Assembly (NCBI GenBank): GCA_027062035.1
Contig: JAMOUL010000413.1
Location: 1 to 19,057, forward strand
Source: Candidatus Aminicenantota bacterium
GTDB lineage: Bacteria > Acidobacteriota > Aminicenantia > S016-38
Reading direction: 5' to 3'
DNA: 19,057 bases
Both the position numbers and the translations under genes were made by a program. Below, in pieces: positions 1-6,613 of this stretch. Under the pieces are notes generated by a model that was not told where the DNA came from, ran no database searches, and worked only from the letters and a program-made list of their open reading frames with translations. Position 1 is the first letter of the stretch; every line of letters starts with the position of its first letter.

Positions 1-863
1 CGGGTAGGGCAGAGATTTTTATTGGTTTTTCACCCATGGGGTGGAAACCGGAGAAACCGCTGGAAATGGATCTTCCCTATTCGGAAAAGGATTTTAGAAT
101 CTTTTTGTTTAATCTGCCAGGGGGAGACCCTGTGGGTTATACTCAGATAGACCTCGGAGATTCCAGCGCCTTTTCGACCTATAGTGGGAACTGGGAGCTT
201 TCATCCCTTGAAGGAAGGGTTGATACCCATGGGCCTCACTCGGCCAGGTATTTTGTGAGTTCCACAGCTCTTTCTTCTTCCCTTTTAATAAATCTTTTTA
301 AGCCATCTACAAACCAATGGCTGGGCATGGCAGGAGCAATAGCTTCTTTCCTGGGGCTGACAGAGGATCCTGGAAAGGTTCCTGTTTTCAGTAGAGGAAA
401 GCCTTCGAAAGGTGGGGACGAATGTCCGGAGGAAGAGAAGGATTGTAGTTCCGTTTCAGGGAAGTGGTGGGGAAATGACACTCTGTGGAGGTCAATCCTG
501 GATGTGGCGAGAGCGGTTCTTTTCTACGATTATGATGGCAATCTGAGGCAGGAACCACGGAAGGTCCTGTTTTTTGCCGATATGGTTGAGGCTTTGGATA
601 ATTCCCCGGGGTTGATTCTTGCCAGCGGGAATCCGGTGGCACTGGATTGCGTACTTTCCAGACTGATTGGGTTTAAATGGCTGAACTTACCTTTGATTCT
701 GGGATCTCTTTCAGACTCTTCCTTTGCCCTGTTTAAAGGAAAATGCGGGGATGTAAAGCTTGTTTCAGAGGACATCTTTCTCGGAGGAAACTTCGAGGAA
801 ATTTCGCCGATGCTTTCGCCCACCGAACCAGAAGGATGGGAAGGAAAGTTGCTGGAAAAATAG
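1..863 (+). CDS. DUF362-family protein, 5'-truncated by the window edge
   Basis: The reading frame is open from the left edge (first full codon at position 3). The first in-window ATG, at 36, is probably internal, since about 100 residues of a usual DUF362 protein are missing. From that ATG, 275 residues are visible. The match rests on three blocks. The first is a hydrophobic stretch with a Lys (LFKP, residues 87-90), where the family has a VLKTH-like motif. The second is a Gly-Gly-Asp segment followed by GNDTLWR (146-152). The third is the C-terminal block SGNPVALDCVLSRLIGF (197-213), resembling the family's NPVAVDAV..RLMGF. DUF362 proteins are often annotated as iron-sulfur or uncharacterised proteins, and the biochemical role is not settled. 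No ferredoxin-type Cys cluster is visible in this part. The gene ends 5 bp from the convergent radical SAM gene. Family fairly sure, function unknown. Confidence 0.72.
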   Translation, partial: GRAEIFIGFSPMGWKPEKPLEMDLPYSEKDFRIFLFNLPGGDPVGYTQIDLGDSSAFSTYSGNWELSSLEGRVDTHGPHSARYFVSSTALSSSLLINLFKPSTNQWLGMAGAIASFLGLTEDPGKVPVFSRGKPSKGGDECPEEEKDCSSVSGKWWGNDTLWRSILDVARAVLFYDYDGNLRQEPRKVLFFADMVEALDNSPGLILASGNPVALDCVLSRLIGFKWLNLPLILGSLSDSSFALFKGKCGDVKLVSEDIFLGGNFEEISPMLSPTEPEGWEGKLLEK

Positions 864-868
864 AAGGC

Positions 869-2026
869 TCAGGAGAAATCCATATTTATTTTATATAGCT
901 TTAAAGAAAGTTCCTGCTGTTTTTTCCATTGTCCGAAAAGCCTTCCTTCTCCTGTAAGTTTTTCAATACTCCTTGCAAGTATTTTTCCAATGGGTCGTGG
1001 TTTTTCCCTGGCAAGAGGGGTAGCAGGTAGAGGAAGAAAATAATGGGCATGAATTCTTGCCCCCATTTCTGCCAGTCGCTTCATAAGGTCCAGGGTTTGT
1101 TTTTCATCCTCAAAAGGAAGACCGAAGATAAAGTCCACTTCGGGTCTGAAGCCAGCTTTAATTGTTGCCTCAGTGGCTTCTATAATGTGACTTATTCTAT
1201 GTCCTCTCTTCAGAAGGCGCAGGGTTTCTTCGCTTCCGCTCTGTGCTCCAAATATTATTCTTTCGTTGGCCAAATATTTTCTTAACTCTTTTAGAAGCTC
1301 AAATGTTATGTGTTCCGGTCGGAATTCCGAAGGAAATGAGCCAAAATAAAAATTCGCCCCCGGAAAACGACGCCCTAATTCCTGAAAAAGATAGATGACC
1401 CCATCAGAATTTGCTCCACCCCGGCCTCCATAGGCAAGACCATTGGGAGTAATAAACCTGATGTCTTTTATTCCCCTGTTCACAAGTTTCTCCACCCAGA
1501 AAATTATGTTCTCTGCAGAGCGGTGTCTCATTTTTCTTCCGAAGATCCTGGGGGTCTGGCAGTAAGCACACAGGAAGGGACAGCCACGGGTTATTTCAAT
1601 AGGTATGGGGAGATTTTCGGAGAAGGGAGCGTATTTTTCTATTTCCACCCCTTTACATATGGTTCCAGGATGGTCCTTCCACCAGAGACAGGGCGGGGGT
1701 TCCTTTTTTCCTTCGAGAAAGCCGAGTAAATCCAGTATATATTCCTCTGCCTCCCCTGCAAACACGAAGTCGAAGCCCATGTGAAGAGCGTGGAGAGGAA
1801 GGCCTGTTGCGTGAGGGCCACCGGCTATTTTTATCACCCATTTTGGTATTTTTTTTAGAAGGTCATGCACTCTCTCGAATTCTGTGGACTGAAAGGAGAA
1901 TAGAAGGACGTCACCCTTATTTAACTGTGAGAGGGAATCCAGTATTTTGATTTTGCCCTTAGCGGCTGAAATTATGGGAGAAAAAGAATACCTGTTCTCC
2001 CTTGTTAACAGGGCAAAAACCCTCAC
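869..2026 (-). CDS. B12-binding-like/radical SAM protein, MJ_1487-like
   Basis: A 385-residue radical SAM enzyme. The 4Fe-4S/SAM motif is C149-x3-C153-x2-C156 followed by QTPRIFG. The N-terminal third (about 1-110) has a GGPHAT...GEAEE pattern (69-95), as in cobalamin-binding-like domains of B12/radical SAM proteins, but without a DxHxxG His. Downstream are the radical SAM barrel signatures FITPNG, FGAQSGSEETLRLLKRG and VDFIFGLPFED. The CxYCQTP form and overall length resemble the archaeal/thermophile MJ_1487-type family (recalled, not searched). Substrate is unknown. There is no SPASM-like Cys-rich C-terminus, so this is not an anaerobic sulfatase-maturating enzyme despite lying beside two sulfatase-fold genes. 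The start is GTG at 2026; it overlaps the upstream sulfatase stop by 4 nt (GTGA) with no Shine-Dalgarno, so translation is probably coupled. Confidence 0.82.
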   Translation of the reverse strand: MRVFALLTRENRYSFSPIISAAKGKIKILDSLSQLNKGDVLLFSFQSTEFERVHDLLKKIPKWVIKIAGGPHATGLPLHALHMGFDFVFAGEAEEYILDLLGFLEGKKEPPPCLWWKDHPGTICKGVEIEKYAPFSENLPIPIEITRGCPFLCAYCQTPRIFGRKMRHRSAENIIFWVEKLVNRGIKDIRFITPNGLAYGGRGGANSDGVIYLFQELGRRFPGANFYFGSFPSEFRPEHITFELLKELRKYLANERIIFGAQSGSEETLRLLKRGHRISHIIEATEATIKAGFRPEVDFIFGLPFEDEKQTLDLMKRLAEMGARIHAHYFLPLPATPLAREKPRPIGKILARSIEKLTGEGRLFGQWKKQQELSLKLYKINMDFS

Positions 2027-3486
2027 TTTACATAGCCGAGGGATTTGAGCATCTTTAACTGTGCGGCGTTCCTTTTACCTTCCCTTTTCCCTATGAAGGG
2101 TTTTATCTCATCTTCGTACTGTTTCAGGACCTTCATCATTTTTGCGGTGAATTGATTGAAATTAACCGGATGAATGGCGGCTCTGTCCGATGATAGATTG
2201 AAAAAGAGAAACTGGTTCTTTTCCGGTGTATGTATAAGCTGGAAGGCGTTTTCTATTACAGAAAATCTATCGAAAAAGGCTTCTGGTTTGAAGGTTTGAA
2301 GGAAAAGCCGGGGGTGTCCCTTCTGATTCAGAAGATCAATTCCCCTTACCTGATGAGGAGAAGAAATATGGGTCAATTTTAACACTGTAGGAAAAACATC
2401 CATTATAGAGCGAAGCTCTGACCTCTCCCCTGCTTTTTTTCCGGGAGATAAAAGTAATAGGGGTATTCTTGTATACAGGGCATTGAGGAAGTGAATATGA
2501 CCCTTGTGGGCTTTCCATTCTCCAAGTCCTTCTCCGTGGTCAGCCAGAATTATCATGTATGTATTCTCAAGCAATCCTCTTTTTTCAAGTTCGTTGTACA
2601 TAATTTTAAACTGGGAATCCCAGTATTCCACTTCCTTTTTATATAACCAGTGGGCTGCAGCCGGCTTCAAAAAGACCCTCGGTCTTATTTCTCCGATCCC
2701 CTTATCATCCAGCTTTAAGGTGAATGTTATTTCCCTCTTCCTTTTGTTGTTCAGGGGATAGCGGGTATCACCGGCGTCAACGCCATAGAATGCCTTGTTT
2801 TCCAGTGCACTGGTTAATTTTACGGTTACCTTTACCACTTCTCCTGGCTCTCCATGGATAAAAAACAGTTCCTTTTTAAGAAAGCACACATCTCCCACCT
2901 TTTTCCCGTTTACAAACACCTCTCCATCCGGTTCCACCCATGGAGGAGCATAGGGTTCATGTGGATCAGAGTAATGAATCCAGAGGAAGAAGGGGGATTT
3001 CAAGTTCTTGAGCATTGGCAAAAGGGCCTCATTTATTTCCCCTGCGGTTCTCCACCACCTTGTCGGTGGAAATTTATCATTGTAAAAATCAAAACCTCTA
3101 TTAATTCCGGTTGAAGCCTGTACAGTTCCCAGCGAGACGATACCCATGGTAAGGTACCCCTTTCTTTTAAGTACCTGTGCCAGGGTTTCCGTTCCACCCT
3201 TAAACTCCATATTATTATTTAGTACGCCAAGTTCCCATGGATATTTTGATGTGAAAAGGCTAAGATGTGCGGGAAGTGTGATTGGGATCGTGGTAAATGT
3301 GTTTTTAAAATAAATCCCCCTCTTTTTCAGGGAATTAAAAAATGGAGCGTTTGCGCCACCAAGGTCTTCTCTTAGGGTGTCAACTACCACTATTATAATG
3401 TTCGGGCGGGACTTTTTCAGAAATAAAAAGTACCCACCTCCGGCTAAAACAGCCAGTATTATCGCAACAATTATAGCTTTTCTCAT
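2023..3486 (-). CDS. Membrane-anchored sulfatase-fold (alkaline phosphatase superfamily) hydrolase, Thr at nucleophile site
   Basis: A 487-residue protein with an N-terminal hydrophobic anchor (about 4-23) followed by KK, so the catalytic part should be exported and tethered. The fold is recognised from NIIIVVVDTLRED (29-41, metal ligand D36), LPAHLSLFTSKYP (71-83), HYSDPHEPY (171-179) and ILADHGEG (313-320) with a later KGH (328-330). At the position where sulfatases have Cys/Ser-x-Pro-x-Arg, this protein has T70-L-P-A-H74, so it cannot carry formylglycine by the known route. A Thr nucleophile, as in phosphotransferases and alkaline phosphatase relatives, is possible. About 95 residues (roughly 186-282, beta-rich) are inserted between the HEPY block and the DSQ helix, a non-standard feature. 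It follows the lipoprotein sulfatase by 38 bp and precedes the radical SAM gene by overlap. There is no Shine-Dalgarno; an extended -10 lies 7 nt before the ATG. Substrate unknown. Confidence 0.85.
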   Translation of the reverse strand: MRKAIIVAIILAVLAGGGYFLFLKKSRPNIIIVVVDTLREDLGGANAPFFNSLKKRGIYFKNTFTTIPITLPAHLSLFTSKYPWELGVLNNNMEFKGGTETLAQVLKRKGYLTMGIVSLGTVQASTGINRGFDFYNDKFPPTRWWRTAGEINEALLPMLKNLKSPFFLWIHYSDPHEPYAPPWVEPDGEVFVNGKKVGDVCFLKKELFFIHGEPGEVVKVTVKLTSALENKAFYGVDAGDTRYPLNNKRKREITFTLKLDDKGIGEIRPRVFLKPAAAHWLYKKEVEYWDSQFKIMYNELEKRGLLENTYMIILADHGEGLGEWKAHKGHIHFLNALYTRIPLLLLSPGKKAGERSELRSIMDVFPTVLKLTHISSPHQVRGIDLLNQKGHPRLFLQTFKPEAFFDRFSVIENAFQLIHTPEKNQFLFFNLSSDRAAIHPVNFNQFTAKMMKVLKQYEDEIKPFIGKREGKRNAAQLKMLKSLGYVK

Positions 3487-3493
3487 GTATACA

Positions 3494-3502
3494 ATTTTAA
3501 CA
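3494..3502 (-). promoter_or_regulatory. Extended -10 element of a possible leaderless promoter before the 2023-3486 gene
   Basis: On the minus strand the 38-bp gap contains TGtTAAAAT. TAAAAT (3499 to 3494) ends 7 nt before the ATG at 3486. No good -35 is visible and there is no Shine-Dalgarno. Transcription starting here would begin at about the A of the start codon. Read-through from the upstream sulfatase gene is equally possible. Confidence 0.4.
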
Positions 3503-3524
3503 CTGTGGGCAATGAGTAAATAAA

Positions 3525-5693
3525 TTACAAATAGCCAAGGGATTTCAGTTCCTTCAGGTATTTCTTAAAGGAAGAGCGCCCCGGCTTGAGGTGGAATCTT
3601 CGATTATACTCAATGTTTGTTTTTAAAAGAAGGAAGAGTTTTTGCTTTAAATATCCCGACAGTACGGGGTCGGAGAAATAGAGATTATATCTTTCACCGG
3701 GGTCTTTGTTCAGATCGTAGAGTTCTTCTCTCCCGAGGTTATAGTAAAATTTTGTGTTTCCGTTGAATAAGGCAAGATTAAACCTGTGGGAAATGGTGCG
3801 GGAGTAGAGCCATCTTTCAGGAAAAGAGAAGGGTTTTCCCATGAGCAGTGGGGCAAAACTTATGCCCTGAGGGGAGAGCCCGGGCTTTATTCTCAGGAGT
3901 TCATATAGAGTTGGAGCAAAATCCACATTGCTAAATGTAATTTTGTCTACCTGCCGGCCTTCCTTCTGGCCAGGCATTTTTAACAGAAAGGGAATGTGAA
4001 TCATTTCTTCATAATTTGTTGTGTTATGACCGAATTTCATGTGCTCAAAGAAGGCCTCGCCGTGATCTGCTGTAATTATAATTATTGAGCTCTCGTACAG
4101 GCCCGCGTCTTTAATGGCATCCAGTATTTTTCCAACCAGGTAATCCCCGTAGTAGAGATTATTGAGATAGCAATTGTAGAGCCATTTCACGAACTCCGGA
4201 GGTGGATTCAGTTCCCTTTCATATTTTCTCTTGGATTTTTCCACATTAGATTGCTGATAGTCCAGGGATGAAACCCTTTTATAAAAGTCAGGTGGAGGGT
4301 TATAGGGCTCATGTGGGGGAAGAAGGTGTATATAAACAAAATTAGGTTGTTCGGTTTTCAGCTTCTTCAGGGCTTCAAGCATAAGGGGTTCTTTCATGGT
4401 GGACGAGTTTATTCTTCCCCTTTTACCTATATAAATAGCTTTATGGAAGCGTTCTGCGAGTCCTATATTTACAGGAACGACGCTACCGGTTATCATCACG
4501 GTGTAATAACCACTATTTCTCAATTCGTCCGGAAGAGTTCTGAGGTTAGAGCCAATGGCGTCCTGAATTAATCTAACCCCGTGGGCTTCGGGATACAAAC
4601 CCGTCATGAAGCTCGTAACACTGGCAGAAGTATAAGGTGCTGAGGAGTAAAATCTCTCGAAGGAAAAGGAATCTTGAGCGAAACTGGAGATGTTGGGAAC
4701 AAAATCCGGGAGGTTTTTTACCTCTTTATAACGGGCGGCATCCAGCACAATAAAGAAGATATCCGGCCTGGATTTAAGACCAGTATTCCTTTTTTCCGGT
4801 TGAATTTTATTTTTTAAAATCGGTTCCCCCTCCAGCTCTATGGTTTTCCACAGGAGTCGCGATAAGGGATTTGAAGAGAAAAAGGATAGGGTTATTCCGA
4901 TAATTTGATTTTCAGGCAGGTTAAAGCTTAGCGTTTTTATCACATCCTTATACTCCGTAAGGGAGAGCTTCTCTTTTTTTAAAAGCCTCCCACCTGTTGT
5001 CGTTATCTTAATTTCTACCCTTTCATCGTTTCTATTTCCCCGTCTTCCTCCAACCTTTCTAAACTTAAGGTGCAATGATGAAGTGCCGCCAGCTTTACTA
5101 TAGAAAGAGATGGAAGAGTTTGGAGGCTGGATTAAGCCCTTATTGCTCTTCTTAAAGAAGGGTTGCTCCGGGATTAAAAAACGCAGTCTTTTTATACCTG
5201 CGAGAAAATGGGGTTTTTCCCATTTGTATTTTTCGTAAAATTGCTTATCCTCTTTCCCTATTTCAAGTAAAAGGAAATTTTCTCCCTTAAGCAGGTCATT
5301 GTTTTTTAGTTGTATTGTGACCAGTTTTTCCTCCGGGGTTGTCCTGATTGTCGCTATTTTTTTACCCCTTATACTGAATGAGATTTTAATGCTTTCCTTT
5401 TCCCTGTAAAATATTCCGCTTTTTATAAAGAACGAAAGATAAAGGTCCCTTTCAGAAAAGTGAAAAAACCGGATTTTTGCCAGGGGTGAGGTCATAAATA
5501 CGTATTTCCCGGAGGGTCTCCAGCCTTCAAAGAAATTGTAGAATGCTCGTTCCGGTCGAATTTTTATATCTGAAGATTCTCTTGAGAAGTTGTACCAATC
5601 CAGGTCTTTCAAGAAATCTTGTCGGCTAACCTTTCTTCCCTTGCAGCCAGAAAATATAAGCAGGATGGTTAAAAAAACTACAAACTTCTTCAT
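3525..5693 (-). CDS. Lipoprotein with C-terminal sulfatase-fold domain
   Basis: From the ATG at 5693 the product is 722 residues and starts with a lipoprotein signal: MKKF, a hydrophobic core, and a lipobox ending FSGC17. An upstream in-frame GTG at 5741 would add 16 residues ahead of the signal and overlap the ispH promoter, so I reject it. Residues about 30-300 are a beta-rich, unrecognised region. The sulfatase fold begins at DIFFIVLDAARY (311-322, D318). The nucleophile segment is Y-T355-S-A-S-V-T-S-F-M-T-G-L-Y-P, again Thr instead of Cys/Ser and lacking the x-Pro-x-Arg part. HLLPPHEPYNPP (456-467), TADHGEAFFEH (541-551) and FGHN (554-557) supply the metal-site signatures. The protein ends LKSLGYL, much like the neighbouring sulfatase. 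It is likely an envelope-tethered hydrolase or phospho-group transferase; substrate unknown. Confidence 0.84.
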   Translation of the reverse strand: MKKFVVFLTILLIFSGCKGRKVSRQDFLKDLDWYNFSRESSDIKIRPERAFYNFFEGWRPSGKYVFMTSPLAKIRFFHFSERDLYLSFFIKSGIFYREKESIKISFSIRGKKIATIRTTPEEKLVTIQLKNNDLLKGENFLLLEIGKEDKQFYEKYKWEKPHFLAGIKRLRFLIPEQPFFKKSNKGLIQPPNSSISFYSKAGGTSSLHLKFRKVGGRRGNRNDERVEIKITTTGGRLLKKEKLSLTEYKDVIKTLSFNLPENQIIGITLSFFSSNPLSRLLWKTIELEGEPILKNKIQPEKRNTGLKSRPDIFFIVLDAARYKEVKNLPDFVPNISSFAQDSFSFERFYSSAPYTSASVTSFMTGLYPEAHGVRLIQDAIGSNLRTLPDELRNSGYYTVMITGSVVPVNIGLAERFHKAIYIGKRGRINSSTMKEPLMLEALKKLKTEQPNFVYIHLLPPHEPYNPPPDFYKRVSSLDYQQSNVEKSKRKYERELNPPPEFVKWLYNCYLNNLYYGDYLVGKILDAIKDAGLYESSIIIITADHGEAFFEHMKFGHNTTNYEEMIHIPFLLKMPGQKEGRQVDKITFSNVDFAPTLYELLRIKPGLSPQGISFAPLLMGKPFSFPERWLYSRTISHRFNLALFNGNTKFYYNLGREELYDLNKDPGERYNLYFSDPVLSGYLKQKLFLLLKTNIEYNRRFHLKPGRSSFKKYLKELKSLGYL

Positions 5694-5700
5694 GGATGCT

Positions 5701-5706
5701 TTTATA
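5701..5706 (-). promoter_or_regulatory. -10-like box 7 nt before the lipoprotein sulfatase start
   Basis: TATAAA on the minus strand (5706 to 5701) is followed by 7 nt and the ATG at 5693. No Shine-Dalgarno lies at the right distance. No convincing -35 is seen at 16-18 bp. It supports the ATG over the GTG at 5741 and a leaderless transcript. Confidence 0.42.
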
Positions 5707-5718
5707 ATAATATCATCC

Positions 5719-5747
5719 TTGACAAAAAGCTTCTCCTTCACTAATAT
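5719..5747 (+). promoter_or_regulatory. Near-consensus sigma70-type promoter of ispH, leaderless
   Basis: TTGACA (5719-5724), a 17-bp spacer and TAATAT (5742-5747) give a perfect -35 and a 5/6 -10. The expected transcription start is at about 5754-5756, which coincides with the ispH ATG at 5756. No Shine-Dalgarno precedes that ATG. This is the best promoter in the window. Confidence 0.75.
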
Positions 5748-5755
5748 TCCCTTCT

Positions 5756-6613
5756 ATGGAAATTTTTGTGGCTAAGGAATCGGGATTCTGCTTTGGAGTA
5801 AGACGAGCAGTAAAAATAGCCTGTGAGGCACGGGAAAAGTGGGGGACGGTTTATACTTACGGTGAGTTAATTCACAATAAACAATATGTTGAAAAACTGG
5901 AGCAGCAGGGAATCAGGGCAGCTGAGTCAATAGAGGATATCCCGGAGGGTGCCGTGGTGATAATACGTTCCCATGGTATTTCTCCCCAGGAAGAGGAAAA
6001 GCTCAGAAGGCGCTTTAAGGTTATAGATGCCACATGTCCCTATGTAAAGAAATCCCAGAAATTCGCATCCAGGTCTGTGAGAGGGGGTACGGAACTGGTT
6101 ATCTTTGGGGATCGCTATCATCCTGAAATAAGGGGAATCCTTGGTTATACTCAGGGATCCGGAATTGTAATTTCAGACCCTGAAGAAGTCCTGAAGCTTT
6201 CCTATACCCCCAAAAGGGCGGTTATTTCCCAGACCACCAATGACCTTGAGGATTATAAACGGTTTGTGGGGAACCTTCTCGAAACGACGGAGAAACTAAC
6301 CGTCTACCAGACCATATGTTCCTCCACCATAGAAAAGCATCGGTCAGCAAAGGATATAGCATCAAGGGTGGATCTGATGCTGGTAATAGGGGGAAAGCAC
6401 AGCTCAAACACCAGAAAACTTTTTAAGGCCTGCAAGAACATTCAACCCAATACCTATCATATAGAGACAGCGAAGGAACTGGATTTGATAGAATGGGAAA
6501 ATTGTGAGAGAATAGGGATAACAGCAGGAGCTTCGACTCCTGACTTTATTATAGAAGAAGTGGTGGAAAAAATTAAGGAGGGCAAAAATGGAAGAGGAAA
6601 AAAGGAGCGCTGA
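5756..6613 (+). CDS. ispH: 4-hydroxy-3-methylbut-2-enyl diphosphate reductase
   Basis: A 285-residue IspH (LytB), the last enzyme of the MEP isoprenoid pathway. It reductively dehydroxylates HMBPP to IPP and DMAPP in the cytoplasm using a 4Fe-4S cluster. The three cluster cysteines are visible: C12 in GFCFGV, C94 in DATCPYV and C188 in TICSST. The substrate-binding residues H41 (ELIHN), H73 (RSHG) and H122/E124 (YHPE) are present, as is the C-terminal GITAGASTPD. The start at MEIFVAKESGFC is the normal family N-terminus, which fixes the ATG although no Shine-Dalgarno precedes it. The last 26 nt overlap rpsA, whose Shine-Dalgarno lies inside this gene. ispH-rpsA adjacency, and even fusion, is known in clostridia and relatives. 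Confidence 0.97.
   Translation: MEIFVAKESGFCFGVRRAVKIACEAREKWGTVYTYGELIHNKQYVEKLEQQGIRAAESIEDIPEGAVVIIRSHGISPQEEEKLRRRFKVIDATCPYVKKSQKFASRSVRGGTELVIFGDRYHPEIRGILGYTQGSGIVISDPEEVLKLSYTPKRAVISQTTNDLEDYKRFVGNLLETTEKLTVYQTICSSTIEKHRSAKDIASRVDLMLVIGGKHSSNTRKLFKACKNIQPNTYHIETAKELDLIEWENCERIGITAGASTPDFIIEEVVEKIKEGKNGRGKKER
6575..6581 (+). promoter_or_regulatory. Strong Shine-Dalgarno of rpsA inside ispH
   Basis: AAGGAGG ends 6 nt before the ATG at 6588. It fixes the rpsA start and shows that this organism does use anti-Shine-Dalgarno initiation for genes inside operons. Confidence 0.85.

Noticed and set aside
869..2026. Radical SAM gene as anaerobic sulfatase-maturating enzyme
   Set aside because: The adjacent sulfatase-fold enzymes have Thr instead of the Cys/Ser substrate, and the protein has a B12-binding-like N-terminus and no Cys-rich SPASM-like C-terminus.
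5694..5741. Upstream GTG start for the lipoprotein sulfatase
   Set aside because: It would put 16 charged residues before a clean lipoprotein signal and overlap the ispH promoter. The ATG at 5693 has a -10 box 7 nt upstream and a signal peptide from residue 1.
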